Shown: positions 43,711 to 56,108 of the stretch, piece after piece | Layout of the letters: every line of letters starts with the position of its first letter | How positions within the stretch are numbered: position 1 is the stretch's first letter | Notes under the pieces: model-generated | Told to the model about the DNA's origin: nothing | The model's database searches: none | The model's input: the letters and a program-made list of their open reading frames with translations, nothing else | Assembly (NCBI GenBank): GCA_015847255.1 | Contig: JADLZK010011556.1 | Coordinates: forward strand, 1 to 64,000 | Origin: Hyparrhenia diplandra | Taxonomy: Eukaryota > Streptophyta > Magnoliopsida > Poales > Poaceae | Direction of reading: 5' to 3' | Length of the DNA: 64,000 nucleotides | Program-made: the position numbers and the translations under genes

Positions 43711-45833
43711 TCTGATTTGCAGGGGTACCTGTCCCGTACCGTATGCAGACTGCAGAGAGACGACCTAGTTGTCTTTTTGCCCACGAAGATTGATGCTGTG
43801 GATCTTTTCAACGAACGCTAGCTTTAGCTTTGTCAAAGATTGATTTCACGAAAAGGATCGACTCCGGTTGCATTCCTAGTATTTCGTTGGTTCGTGCAAG
43901 ATCACTAGACTGGTTTTGTCGTGTTCTCGCACGTTACGTTCGTGACCCGCTCGCTGCTAGAACGGTGAAGCAGCTGAAATAGTAGCGCGCACTGTCACGA
44001 ACATGTTCAAACAGTAGCTGAATCGCCGGCTGGGAACAGTGCACAATGCTGAGTTGGTGATGCAGTTGAAACAGTAGCGCGCTGTGGAGTGTCGACTTGT
44101 GCCAAGCCAGGGCCCGCCCCGGCCTCAGCGTCAGCGGGCAGTAGTGCAGTGCAGGCATGCATGGAGCACGCAGCGCAGCGGAAACCGCACGCTGGCTCGC
44201 TGCACCTGCATTTACCCATTGACGTGAAAGCACGAGGGGAGCGAAGCAGCATTTACCCCCGCCTGCCGTTTCTCCACCCTGCTCTTCACAATTTGGCCGG
44301 TCGTCTGTTCCATTCACTGTGGGAGATTGGACGTGCCTTTGCCTTCGCCGCTGCAAAGACGATACCTCGCCGGCCCCATTCTGCGTATCGCCATCGGTGT
44401 CCCATGCATGTTCCTGCGTGCGCTCGTTTACTGACGATGCAGTTGGCAAAAGGAATATTTGTGGGAGTTTTGCCGCGAAGGACGCACCGCTCCATCTTGA
44501 TCTTACCAATTGTCGTCTATGTCAAGTCACTATCTGGGACTGCGGACCATGTGAACGATCGATCATTTTCCGCTTTGGCATAGCCTATCCGTTCCATGAT
44601 GCTAAAATTTCCTTGGATTGCAACAGCTATATGCATTATTCTGCAGCGTGGTATACTATGTTTCAAACTAACTTGCATTGGTCCGAGATAATCGAACAAA
44701 GGTTAATGCTGCGGTTCACGGTGCTAGCTGATACCAAGGGGATGCTGAAATGGAGTAGAGTAGTGGCACATGGAGCAGTGACAAAATGGAGTTGGCGAAG
44801 AAGGCCTTGCATGCAAAGGAAGGGTCGCGCTACTACTGACAGGCTGTTAGTGTTAGACAACGTACGATCGCTACGTAATTGCGTAGTCAGCATTATTGAT
44901 GGTCCAGCTCCAGCAGCTCGTACCGAGTTCATGATTCCATAGTAGGACTCATAGGGAGCACGGACGAATGCTAATAGGAGCACATATATTCGTATCAAGG
45001 ATTCAAGACAAGTTCGTCGTGTGTCTTGTTTCCTAGTGGACGCTCAAGCGGAGCAATCAGATCGAGCGCGACCGCCGTGAAAGCAACACATCGTCTATCC
45101 TTCGTAGTACTGGTATGCTCATCCTGGAAAATCACTATTGGTGTGGTGGCAGTGGAGCCCCTGTGACCGTGTTGCACAACTCTTAACTACGCGTGGGCTC
45201 CTTCCCTGAGTCGGACGGAAATGCAGGTGCCGGTGTCCGATCGAGAAGTGTTTACGGTGTGGTTTTATAGAAGTAAGCTCTCGTTTATTCATCTAGCTAA
45301 CTGCTATTGTAGAGGTTTTTTTTACAAGAGCTGCTACGGAAGATTTTCAATCAGGCTGAAAACTGCTATTGCACTAGTAGTAACTCGCTAAAACGAGCTT
45401 AATGTAACCGTGTCTGTTGCTCGATCGATCAGGGATGAAGAAAAATGAGATGTTTTTACCGACAATAGCACAGGATGACCGGACACACAAGATCGAGCAG
45501 CAACAAGCCAAGCAGAATAGCAAATCTACGGAAAAGATTGCCACAGTCCACATGAAAGCTAGCCTTGTCTTGCTCACTAGCAGTAGTAGCAGCCTAGCAG
45601 AGGCGGGCCAGGCGGCCAGGCGACGGCAACCCGCCAAACTTTCTTGTACCTTTCTTCGTTGCCCCATGCCTGTTAGCCATCATTACTTCTTGCATGGTTT
45701 GCGATCAGTGCCTGCTGCCACTGCTACTACTACCCCCACCATCACAGCACAGTCTCTGACAGTGGGAGACCACTGAGGGAGCAAGCAACTGTTTGAATTT
45801 TTTTCAGTCTTTTTTTTTTGAAAAAAAAAATAT
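43711..45833. other. Intergenic region
   Basis: Open frames at 44089-44583, 44319-44942 (207 codons) and 45417-45776 have no domain or family resemblance I can see and no supporting context; I treat them as chance. No RNA gene recognised. Confidence 0.35.
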
Positions 45834-46484
45834 TTGTACCGGGTCAAAAGAAAAGAATCCAAAAGTGTGGCACTCATTACTGCTGCAGCTCGAGATCTAC
45901 AGTGCTACTACTCGTCGTAGCTGCGCCAGGGTGCAGAAGAGTTCATAAGCGTCCTGTGGCCAGCTACAGCTAGCCCATGTACTATTCGGCTTGCACGGTG
46001 CGAGCACCGCAGATGGACGTGCACGCTGTGCCGCTGCCCGCTGCCCGCTGCACGGCTGCACCCGCCTGGAGGCCTGAGCGCGCAGCAAGACTAGCGAAAG
46101 GAACAGCAGGGCTGGCCGGCCGGAGCGGCGCGGGCGGCTCATGATGACTGTGGCTTTGGCTTGGCTTCCCCGTCGACCCGTTGTCTGCATGCAAGGTGCC
46201 GACGCCGACCGGTGTCGCAGGCTCCCTCACCAGCCCGGCCATGCCTTTTTTGGACGCTTCGGCGGCGGCCATCTGTACGTGCCTGATCCTGATCCGGGCA
46301 GACCGCTGTGACGGTGCATGGATGTGGATGCCCGCTCCATCTCAGTGTGGCCGGAGGTGCCCAGTGTGGGGGGTGGGGATGGAGATGAGTTTCAGCATTT
46401 CAGCCTTTCAGGTGATGGACACTCGCAGAAAGAAAGTATTATAATCTATTATAGAGCTGGTTTGTAAGGATTATTATAGCCTCT

Positions 46485-46740
46485 CCCTCCATCTCCAAAA
46501 TAGATGTCATTCTTTGCTTCAGAAAGTCGGCGTTTTCAAAATACCGGCAATTATATATTTAAATATATAAATATTTATGCTAAGTAATTGGTATCATCGG
46601 AAAGATTTTGAAGTCTAGTTTTTTAACAAATTTATATGGAGATTTGAATGTTGCCGCGTATTTTGTACAAATGTAGTCAAAGTTTAAAAAGTTTGGACCG
46701 GCACGCTTCCCATAACGACATATATTTTGAGATGGAGGAG
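46485..46740. mobile_element. Stowaway-like MITE in duplication copy 1
   Basis: CCCTCCATCTCCAAAATAGA at the left and ATATATTTTGAGATGGAGGA at the right, followed by GTA, with an AT-rich interior. A divergent member of the CTCCCTCC family. Confidence 0.6.
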
Positions 46741-46992
46741 TACCTAAACCCACACTGCATACAATAGTTAAGCCCTCAATATTTAATAATGGGCCCGGTT
46801 AATGCGTCTCCACGAGTTTCTTGGTTCTTGTGCCCAAGCCGGTTTGTAAGCTTACGCAGGCGGCTTTGCTTCTCTCTCTCATCCCTTCTCCCCTCTACGA
46901 TCGACATTTAGCCATTTAGCGGAACTTCTGACTGCTATAATACTTGCTCTTACCTGCGATCGCAGGAAGCGCAAGGACCGAAATGGGCTGAG

Positions 46993-47734
46993 ACTGTCCG
47001 CACATGTTTCTCTATTTTCTTTCTCTATACATCCAGTCATCAAGATTCTCTCCTTTACAGCACTCTCTCCTGCACTCATCCCTTCTTTATATCTCTACTC
47101 TATACTAACTACCATCTATGGGGTTCACTTATAATTTTATCTAAATATATCCATGTGACATCTAGTTTTGAATGATTAATTGAAGCGAATTCAATAGTGT
47201 AATCGAATTTAATTTAGAATTTTGGTTTGTGAGTTATAACATTTTTTTTGTTGTGTAAAGTAGTGGGGCCCGTCATCACATCTCTGTCCTCCCTCTCATG
47301 TCGCTTACCGTGGCTCCTGGAAGCGTGGTGTCAGGCGCCAGGAATACCGCGACCAGGCCTGTCCCGGGCGGTTTGCAGCAAGCCGGTGCAGACGTTTTTT
47401 ACTCCAAAACATTTCTGTAAAACTTACAGACACTCCAAAACATTTCTGTATTCCTGTCACATCCTATCACATCCTATCACATCGAAACATTCAATCGCAC
47501 CAAAAAAACGCTTGTCGGCCGGTATAAAATTTAGGTAAATAAAAAACTAATTGCACGGTTTAGATGTACATTCATGGAGGCGATTCTTTTGAGCTTTAGT
47601 TACGTCATGGTATGATAATATTTACCACTAACAAAGCGAAACGTCTTTACGGTGTATGATGTGACGCGCTACTGGAATTTTGCACCAAAATTTTGGGATC
47701 TAAACACACCTTGCAGCAACCCGGTGCGGACAGT
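46993..47734. mobile_element. 742-bp insertion with ACTGTCCGCAC inverted ends
   Basis: ACTGTCCGCAC at 46993-47003 and GTGCGGACAGT at 47724-47734 form a perfect 11-bp inverted pair, each bordered outside by CTGAG (46988-46992 and 47735-47739). The duplicate segment at about 62885-62905 reads gaaatgggctgggtggtggt with nothing between, so this is a true insertion. It contains no transposase. A GTGTGTTTAG-type MITE fragment (47528-47710) lies inside, beside a repeated ttgcagcaagccggtgcaga / ttgcagcaacccggtgcgga. The 5-bp duplication does not fit the usual plant superfamilies cleanly. Confidence 0.7.
47528..47710. mobile_element. GTGTGTTTAG-type MITE fragment (reversed)
   Basis: Starts at cacggtttagatgtacattc and ends gatctaaacacacc, aligning with 43418-43600 in reverse. 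It lies within the 742-bp insertion. Confidence 0.55.
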
Positions 47735-48130
47735 CTGAGTGGTGGTGGTCCGTGTGCTCTCGTTTGATCCAAGTTGTCCCATCCATCCATGGTCGACTTC
47801 TCTACTAGGCTGCCAGTCTAGGCAAAATTGTCACCGCTAACCATTACGGGTTACATTTCTTTATGCTATTTGTACCCGTTATAATTTAATGGATGAGTGT
47901 TATGGCGTAGTTGGCCTGGCTCTAAACCTATGTGGCTATGAATTTGTTTCCCTGGAAATCCTAAAAAAATCCGTGCAACGGAAGATCTTCAATTTGACAG
48001 TTTATATACCCAAAATATTCTTTTAAACGAGGGCATACGCACGTGGAACCTCATGAAAATCTTATACTCCCTAATGAGGTTCTACCATGTGGAAACCCTC
48101 TTTAACGAAACTTTTCATTTTAGTTGGTCG

Positions 48131-48714
48131 TGATCAAGAAACCACCGACTTTACTTCATGGGCTTTTGCGGACTTTGATTTGTCCGATAAAAAGCGCTTT
48201 TGAGTTGATGTAGCTCATCTTTGAATTAATTGTATTACGGACCAGGAGCAATGAACCCTTGTTTATACATGGGCTTTTCTAGTATAAAATGAGCACGATT
48301 GATAACCGAGAAAAGCGTGGTGCTCAAGCTGTAGGGTTCAGGTCTTTGGATGCAGAAACAGGATCGGTGTGCTTTTTTCGAAAATCGATAGTTATCGTGA
48401 GCGACAGAAGATCGGTAATCATGTACCCATTAGGCGCTGGATGTCGGATCCAAAGCAACTCGTTGAGCTGGATCCCGGCGATGGGTGGCCGGATCCGAAG
48501 AGCAGTGCCTGGATGGGCTCGGTGGGCCCAGATGGACGCACTAAGCCTTTTCTTTTCTTTTTCCTGATTAACCGTGACATGCATAAGCCCCCACAGTTAA
48601 TGCCTCCTTTTATCGTGGTCTTAGCATCGTGGTGGTTGAAAAACCGCCATGGTTAACGAAAAACCAGCCATGGTAAATATTTCCACTAGTACTGTCATCC
48701 TCTCTAACAGCGAA
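48131..48714. mobile_element. CACTA-type end beside cassette C
   Basis: Reverse counterpart of 20205-20860. It includes gattaaccgtgacatgc, cagttaatgcctcc and gccatggtaaatatttcc repeats; the terminal CACTA motif near 48696-48706 has decayed (cactagtactg). The GC-rich patch ggatgggctcggtgggccc matches copy A. Confidence 0.5.
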
Positions 48715-49085
48715 TCATGAATACTTTGGTGCCATCCATGATTGTAATGCTCGATGCTAATATTGGGAACCATCCTCAGAGTCTGTGTAGTATTGCTCTC
48801 GTTGATTTCTCATGACACAATTGCGCCTAACTATAGGAATGGATATAAATATTTCACCAGACATATGTTACTCATCAACAACAAAGAGATCTCATTGTTT
48901 ATTTATTACATATACTAAGTTCAACAACAAGACATCTCATTGTTTATTTATTACATATACTAAGTAGGGCAATACTCAGTAGATTCACCAAGACATGTGC
49001 GTATATGAAATCAAGCATAAAAAGGTGCTTCAGAGGGCACGCTGGCTCACATTATTCTATGTGTAGTAGTGTTGCCTTTCACATA

Positions 49086-50278
49086 TCAGGGCGCAGGCGC
49101 AGGAGGCAGAGCCACATCAGGGCACAGAAGAACACTCGGTGTTCCAACAATAACATTTTGCCCGGTATTGTTGTCCCACATGTAGTAGAGAATGATGTTT
49201 TTAGATCCTGGATTTAATTCATCACACGGAATTGGTTCCTGGTTCTCTTTGTCTTCTTCATCTATCTCGTCAATGTTTGCTATATCAGTCCTCGATGTGA
49301 GGTAAGTGTTGACACCCAAAAAATGGCATAGGCTAAACCACGCAAAATTCAGACTTAGCCATATTTTGGAGGTCCAAATCACCGCAAATTTCAGACTTAG
49401 CCAAATTCTCGAGGAGGATCAGCGGCTTTACGGAAGGTGACCAGGACTCACCGGCCGGACAATGCGTCCGTCCGGCGTCCCGGTCGATCGCGTCGGTCGG
49501 TCGGCGTCTGCGAGGCAGGCGGCGGACACCGGACAGCGCCGCCACGTCCGGCCCGGCGCGTCGGTCGGATCGAGCGTCCGGTCGGGTCGCGCTTGACCTC
49601 CCGCGGCGACTGACCGGTGCGTCCGGTGTATGTAGCGGCGTCGGTCAACCCGATTGGCTTTGTCGAATCGTATCCAAATCGGTTTGTTTCCAAACTTGTT
49701 TGGTGCGATTTTTAGTGATTGAAAACGTCTAGGGCGCCTTCCTAAAAGGATAAGACCACCCTCCCTATATAATGAAGGGGTTCATGGCGATTTGATCCCA
49801 TCTACATCCAATCGACAAACACATCTATCAAACCCTAAATCCTCTCCTCTTCCTCTCCTTCTTCTTCGCCGCCCGATGCCATGAACGGAAGATCGGCGAC
49901 AACAACGCCCTAGAGCGGTCAGGCCGGCTAGGGCAGCCCATAGCCGCCGCATACACGGCGGGGTCCCTCCCGGGCGTGTGGGGTTTCGGGTTTCAAGAGA
50001 CTTCGCCGGGCGTGTCTTGCGTATCGCGCTCGGCGAGGCTCCTCCGACGGCGTGTCTTGCGTATCGCTCATCGTTGGAGGCACAAGGTCAGGTGTGGATA
50101 TCCCTAGGTGCTTGCCGATCCACGATTTCGGCTTGCCCGCCGTAGAAGCGATCTTGCTCTTGTTTTTGGTGTGTTACCGATTTTATCGTCAACAAGAAGC
50201 TACAAACGTGTTAAGCGGCACACCATTAGCACTGGAATAATTGTCCACGTCCCATTCAGCTCGGTTACCTGTAGCCAT
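49086..50278 (-). pseudogene. Cassette C copy of the ~95-residue acidic ORF, split by an LTR
   Basis: Two parts: 50278-50200 (MATGNRAEWDVDNYSSANG..) and 49306-49086 (YLTSRTDIANIDEIDEEDKE, then GSKNIILYYM and GQNVIVGTPSVLLC, with a Pro/Ala-rich end). Apart from the LTR the frame is open and aligns with the 92-residue protein at 19543-19821, with conservative replacements (D/E, S/T, I/V). Function unknown. Confidence 0.45.
49307..50194 (+). mobile_element. Solo LTR (888 bp) inside cassette C
   Basis: Starts TGTTGACACCC and ends ATCGTCAACA, with perfect 6-bp inverted ends TGTTGA/TCAACA. Flanks are gtaag (49302-49306) and agaag (50195-50199), a decayed 5-bp duplication. Cassette B reads straight through at this place (gatgtgaggtaagctacaaa). 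A TATA-like CCCTATATAATGAAGG near 49762 on the plus strand sets orientation. The TGTTGACACCC opening is common in grass Gypsy-type LTRs, but the family is not proven. Confidence 0.75.
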
Positions 50279-51629
50279 GATCACGAACTATTCTTGGAAA
50301 CTGTTGTAATACCAATACGAGTCAATAATTGAGAAACATTAACATAATCAATAGAAACATAACATCCGACAAGAACAAACTTTAAATTGCAATAGACATC
50401 CTAGTTTCATTCTAAGCAGACATCTTAGTCGATTGCACCATATACTGAACTTCAAAATAAAGTTTTTTGAAGCAATAACTAACAAAAAATAAATAACAAC
50501 CTCTGGAGAGAAGAAAAATGCGGTAGCCTATGACGATGATACGTGCTCTGCCTATATGTGTGCATATATACACATTGAATTTTGTCTGGTACCTTAGATC
50601 TTCTATGATAACAATGTAAATGTTTTGTCCACCTTTCATTAGGAAGGAAAGACAACCATATTGCATTTGTATAGTGGTATGGCTCTTCATGATGAACAAT
50701 ATAAGTGTTTTGTCTACTGCTAACTAGGAAACTACATCACACTGGCCTTTTTGCTACAAACAACAATAGTTGTTGACAATAATAATGCAAGCAATAGGTT
50801 CGCTTGAACTTGATGATGTCATATGTTGTGATGACCGTCATCATTTACCTTGTAGGCACCGTGATATCATCCTTAGTTTTGAGATTATCGACGATTGTTC
50901 TATGAATTGTCTATTTTGCTCCTTATTGGCATGGAGACACTAAACTGGCATGTGGCACGAAACCACCCCGAACACCAGTTCAGGTGACAACCGAAACCAA
51001 ACCGGGTGGATCCCCAAAAACCACCAGTATATGGTAATACAAATAATAATAATGAGTTTTCAATAATGTATGGATGATATATATTGCATGCTCACATGTA
51101 TAAACAAGAGGCAATTAACAACAAACAATTCCATGACTCAACTTAGAACAAATTTAATAGCTTACATTAATAAAAACACATGAGTTTTTAAATTTAAAAT
51201 GTTCTATTTCGTACCTCCATTGGATATCGGGTGAAAATTGAAACCAAAAACCAAAATTGATAAGTTTGGGTTCCTGAACCCGAAATTCGTAGAAAAAAAA
51301 AATGAGCCCAAACCTAAACTGTTGGATCCAAAATACACGGATATCCGCCCCAAACCCAAACCACTGCAATTCTTAGTCATTCAGTAGCAACCGAATTAGT
51401 TGTCGATAATGACAATACATGCAATGTGTTCAATTTAACTAAGCAAACACATCATCATATCAACCTTAATCATTGAGATTATCGGCAGGGTACCAATTGT
51501 CTATTCTGCTCCTTGTAGTCAGGGGAGACAACTGAATGCCCATAGTTTATACAGGTTGTGACATGTATCTCTTAATAAATATGTACACTGAGCTAGCGTT
51601 GGAGTATCCGTGCATCTATGAGGTGGCTA

Positions 51630-52060
51630 ACACTATTACACAAAAAGATGAGGGACACGAAGGGAATAATCGAGGTGGGTAGGCCAACCGCTTCGGATCA
51701 AAGGTCACAGTTAATGGCATATTTTCCAAGGTGGTTTTGGACCCACCTAAGTAAATCAAATAAAAAAGAAAAAAAATATATATGGACAAGCCCGGTAGGC
51801 CCCCTGACGGGCCTATCCATTGGCCTACCGAGCCCATCCACACGTCGCCTCTGCCGCTGCTACTCACCGGTGAGCGCATCGACCCACCAGCCTCTAGATC
51901 TGCATGTGGACTGCCGCCACATCCCATCAGAGAGAAGAGCGCTGCAGTCCTCATCCCTCGCCAGATCCGGCCACGCCGGCCCCGGATCCCGTCTTGGGTG
52001 ATCCTTGTTATCTTGGGTGGTTTGGTTTGCATGGTCTTATTATAAGTTGATCCCTCTTCG
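51630..52060. mobile_element. CACTA-type end beside cassette C
   Basis: Begins CACTATTACACAAAAAGATG, mirror of the end at 18091. Subterminal cagttaatggca, ccaaccgcttcgg and an A-rich run are followed by a GC-rich patch with gcctaccgagcccatcc. The right end was not located. Confidence 0.5.
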
Positions 52061-54498
52061 ATCTCTACTACTATTAGTTTGTGAGAACCATCAATATATC
52101 TGTTTTGCTGGCTATATAGTATTTTTGTCAGAGATTGATATTGAAATTTATTTCGGAATTTTCTGTTATCTGCTGATGTCCTACACTTTTGCATTGCTGG
52201 AAGGTGTTGTCGATATATGTTAAAATAATCGTCGGTCCTGTTGATCTATAGTGAGATTATCAAGTGCAATCAGTCCTCATTTTCTTCATCGGTCAGAATA
52301 CCTGCTGCTGGTATTAGTCTTCACGTTGAAGAATTAGACCTGTGAAGTTGCTCGTATTTATTTGGTTGGAAAAATCCAGATATTATTTTTTAGTTCATTT
52401 TTTTAGATAATAGAAAATACAATCCGGCCTCTACATCAGAGATGTACACATCCAAATTTTCTAGTTCATGTATATAAAGTTTGCTTGAGATTAAATTCAG
52501 ATATTTGCTTCTCCTTGTTGTTGCACCGTGAAAGATTTGAAAAATTTATCTGGACATCCTAGGCGTCGTAGTCCTTGGCGTGTCCTCGTCAGGCCTCAAT
52601 CTTAAGCCCAAAACCTAGCCACCTCGGATCGAGATGTTTTTTCGTTAAATATTTGCAGTCTCTATCGTGTGTAAAGCCTAGATGGAGTATAAACGTTTGA
52701 CCCATAAAAAACTCAAAAATTATATTTGTAGCACGACCTGAAGGGTAGGAAAAAGGACAGAGAAAGAGTAGGGCCATGTCTGGACAACATGACTTTTTTT
52801 TCATACTTTATAAGTTCGTTATGTAAAATTGAAATGACTGCTATAAAATCCCTACAATTAAGTTCTTCTGAAATTACTGCATGCGTCCTTATGGCCAGCC
52901 CATATGCATTTAATCATGAGAGAGACCCTTTTTGAAAGTTATCTTTATGGCCCTCAAATGAATTGTGTTTGGCTCCATGGCCTTCCATTTTGGTCTGTCG
53001 ATTCCTCTGTTAGGTTTAGCACTTTTTGTGATGGGAAAAGGCGAAGGCAACCCTTTGTATTCGCCCGGTGAAGCGCTTGAGTCCTTCGTGTCGTTCCCCT
53101 CGGTCTCGTTGCCTTGATCGAAGAAAAAAAAAAGAAGCGGCCTTTCACCGCACCGCCGTCGCCTTGGCGGCCCGGTGGGGTGGTCGGCGGGTTATCGGCG
53201 ATAGCCTAGCGAGGGTGTACCCAAGCTAGTAGATTGGCGGTAGAGGTGCACTAGGCGACTAACATGATGTTAAGTAGAACGGCGAAGGGAAAAACACGGG
53301 TTTACCCGAGGTCACCGCCTTTGATGGCGTAAAACCCACGTCCTACTTAGATTGTATTGATTGATGGAGTATCCAAAGTGATTCTAGAGGGGGTCTACGC
53401 ACGTCTTATATAGTCCGGGGAGGCGGGGTTGCGGGTCGGATCCAAGCCCGACAAGATCTCTCGCTATCATCGATTCCAGCCTCCTAGGTTCCTAGCGCAA
53501 GCGCAGCCGCCTTAACCAGGCAGCTTCAACTCGGGAATCTTGTCGGGTGCGGGTTACCCGTCGGGTAAGAAAAAACCCGCGCGGGTGCGGGTATGAAATA
53601 ATTCCTTACCCGTCTAGCGTTTTTCGAGTGTAGTGCGGGTGTGGGTGGCTAGTGCCCGCGTCGGGCACGCACCGTTGCCATCTTGAACTGGGCCGTGTCC
53701 CAACACCGAAAGTGGGGCGCCACAAAGGGCCTTCCGTTTTTCGTATGGTCCAAACAGGCCCATCCACAGATCCCCTCGATCTGGCCTCGTCTGGTATGAT
53801 CATCTTAGCCCAGCATTGCCATGCCCATAGTGCACCACCAGCTTCTTTATCAGCTCGCCACTGGTGGTCCTCGATCTCCTCTAGCCTGTTGTATTCATTC
53901 GTTGGAATCGGCGCCGGGCTAGTGGTTTGGGCCTCCATGGCAGAATTTCGGGAGCACCACGGCAGCTCCTGTGCTGGGCCGGGCCTTTGTGCACTTTCAG
54001 ATATACTCTTCTCGGGCATTTTACATATTTACCATTATTACGGATGCGCTTTTACGGGAATACCGGGTTTACAATGCGTCTTACAAATTCATCATCCTTA
54101 AGTTCAACATCTTACATATATACCACATTTGCCTCGTGGCTTGCCATATCGGGGCCTGAGACACCACACCGCGGTTAGCGGCTGGGCGGGGAAAAGACCT
54201 CACTACCCCTGCCCTTTCCTTCACCGCAGCGACCAGCGGCACGGAATCGGATCGGGCTCGTTCTTTCTTTCGCGGCCGAAGGCGACCCGCGGTTCCTTTT
54301 TTCTTTCGGCAAGGCGGGCGACCGCGGCCTCCTCGCCGCCACGCTCCGGTAGCGCGGCCCAGGCTCGTAGCGCCCGGCCCTTTCGCGCCCGGCTCCCAGC
54401 CCGCGCGGCGAGGCGCGCCCTCCCGGCTTCGGGGAGGGTGTTCCGCCACGCGTGCAGGCAGACGTTTGCGAACCCGTCGAAGAGTCGCGGCTGCGGTG
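52061..54498. other. Intergenic region up to the ZGRF1-like gene
   Basis: 52060-53150 is AT-rich without features. 53150-53700 has gcgggtgcggg-type simple words. 54180-54498 is a strongly GC-rich block directly before ATG 54499, likely promoter/5' UTR. Open frames at 53652-54101 and 54129-54617 have no domain. Confidence 0.35.
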
Positions 54499-55312
54499 AT
54501 GGAGGCGAAGGTGAAGCAGCGGGCCGGGCAGAGCCGATGTGGCGGAATCCGAGTTCCAAGGTATGCGCGCCATCTGTTCGACGCATGACCAGCGGCCTAC
54601 GGGTGCTTATGCGGTGAACGAATTTGGCGCTCTTTTGTTCTTTCAGAGTGGACCGCGCTTTACACAACCCAGCTTACTCAGAAGGCTAAGAAGTACCATG
54701 ATGGCTTCGTGAGGCTTGTGCAAATTGGTCCGCAAGCAAAGCAGGTAAGAAGAACTACAAATTTGGTGGTTGTTTCCATGCATGTTCTCAAGGTTGGAGA
54801 TGATGCAGTTTATGCTGCTGAGTAGTAATGCTAGGTTGTTTCAATAGTCCTGCAATCAGTTTACTAAAATGTCATGTTATGTTCCCTGAACCGAATGCTC
54901 AGATTGTTTTGCTCGATGAAGATGGCCAAGTACTGTGCAGCAGGCATCTCAAGTCAGGGAATCCGTTGAAAGCGGGAAGAAATGCAATTTTTTCTAATTA
55001 TCTGGTAGATATTTGTGAGGCAAAAATCAGAATAAAGGTAACTTCATACATACTCTAGTATAGCCACGGAGCTTTTATTTAGTCTCGGGGCCTGCACCTC
55101 ATGAGACTTCCTAGTTCTCAATTACGGAATGATGTATAGCAAGAGTTTTCTTTTTCTTTTCTGTCTCACTGAATGGGTGCTACTGTGGCTTGATTGGTAT
55201 GCCATATGCACATGCAGAGCATACTTCAGAGGAATCTATGGTGCACACGAAACCAAGAGGCTTGCGACGCGGAAAGAAAGATGGGAGGCCGCGGCCGTCC
55301 TTCTCCTACTAA
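54499..55312 (+). CDS. ZGRF1-like (DUF2439) N-terminal domain gene, short or truncated
   Basis: A spliced gene read from splice sites and domain match. Exon 1: ATG 54499 to about 54561 before GT. Exon 2: 54647-54744, after a TTCTTTCAG acceptor, encoding EWTALYTTQLTQKAKKYHDG (first codon completed from exon 1). Exon 3: 54903-55037, encoding IVLLDEDGQVLCSRHLKSGN and NYLVDICEAKIRIK. Exon 4: about 55220-55312, encoding HTSEESMVHTKPRGLRRGKK and ending TAA. Exons 2-3 are the DUF2439 domain found at the N terminus of ZGRF1-type DNA-repair helicases and in small plant proteins. The helicase part is absent; a retrotransposon starts 470 bp downstream. Exon 1's ATG is one base out of frame with the splice into exon 2 (DVAESEFQ lies in the shifted frame), so a one-base indel is suspected. 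Could be a true small gene or a fragment. Confidence 0.6.
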
Positions 55313-55781
55313 TTTGCTTCCTACTAATTTGAAAAAAAAAACTAATTTGCTTCCTAGAACTAGAAGTGTCTTCCGTTCAGTTTCAGAGAAGCAGTGCAGT
55401 GTGGACTAGCAGGTGGTATAACCTGATGTTGACGGAGTAGGCACACCGGTCAGCAAGCAACCAGGCATTGACATTGGCGGGGCGAGGCGAATACCAAACC
55501 TGGAACCCTGGAACAGGTCATCGTATTGATATCGGCCTGCTGTCTGTGACGCCTGGCGCCATGCAACAACCGCCATTCATGAGCACTAAAATCGTTTTCT
55601 CTAGGCACTATACGGCATTGAAGCCTTCCTTTAATCGCCAAGGGGCTCAACAGCTGAAATTTTAGGAAGCGGATTTAAAGGATGACCCGAGTGGTTGGCG
55701 CTCCGATCCGTCGTTATTTACGCGCCTAGCCGCTAATAATAATCTTGACGACGATGCACATGTAATGTACGCGTATGCGGG
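55313..55781. other. Spacer between ZGRF1-like gene and Gypsy element
   Basis: An A-run at 55331-55340 and otherwise unremarkable sequence; probably the gene's 3' UTR. It ends at target site GCGGG (55777-55781). Confidence 0.35.
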
Positions 55782-56108
55782 TGTTAACATCCCCGTCCCC
55801 CGACGACATCTCCCTCGACGCGGCCCAAGAGCCCAAGAAGGAAGCCCGGAGCCGGAAGCCCAACAAGCGAGTCTTCGGTGAAGAATGGGCGTGAGCACCT
55901 GCGTGTGCGAGTCCAGTTGTAACGAGTATAAACTCAGAGAGGGAACGAGAGGAAAGGGTATCAAATTTGTAAACCCAATTCGAATCTTCTAATCATTCAT
56001 CGTCGAACCATCCCAATCCCCTCGCGTGCTGTTCGTCTGTTCCTCAATCCCCATTCTCCAATCCCTACCCCAATTCTTCCTATCCCCAATTCCTTGCTGC
56101 CACTAACA
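55782..56108 (+). repeat. 5' LTR of the Gypsy element
   Basis: 327 bp, TG..CA, almost identical to 61135-61460. It contains the sequence which, in the 3' LTR, encodes the last residues of the polyprotein. Confidence 0.95.

Larger units (their letters stand above)
45834..48130 (+). repeat. Segmental duplication, copy 1
   Basis: Direct copy of 62251-63500. Shared anchors: ttgtaccggg (45834 and 62251), ccaaaagtgtggcactcatt, catgatgactgtggctttgg, gtacgtgcctgatcctgatc, gcgatcgcag..cgaaatgggctg (about 46960-46990 and 62868-62898), gtggtggtccgtg, cccatccatccatgg, and cgtgcaacggaagatctt (about 47975 and 63362). Copy 1 has extra inserts at 46485-46740 and 46993-47734. Confidence 0.8.
48715..51629 (-). 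repeat. Cassette C: full copy, interrupted by a solo LTR
   Basis: Reverse-orientation copy of cassette A. About 2.03 kb once the 888-bp LTR (49307-50194) is removed, close to the 2.11 kb of A. It keeps the ggtggacaaaacatttacat motif (about 50640), the ORF and both junctions with CACTA-type ends. Confidence 0.7.

Noticed and set aside
44319..44942. 207-codon open frame
   Set aside because: No domain, no codon bias like the true genes, and competing frames of similar length; likely chance.
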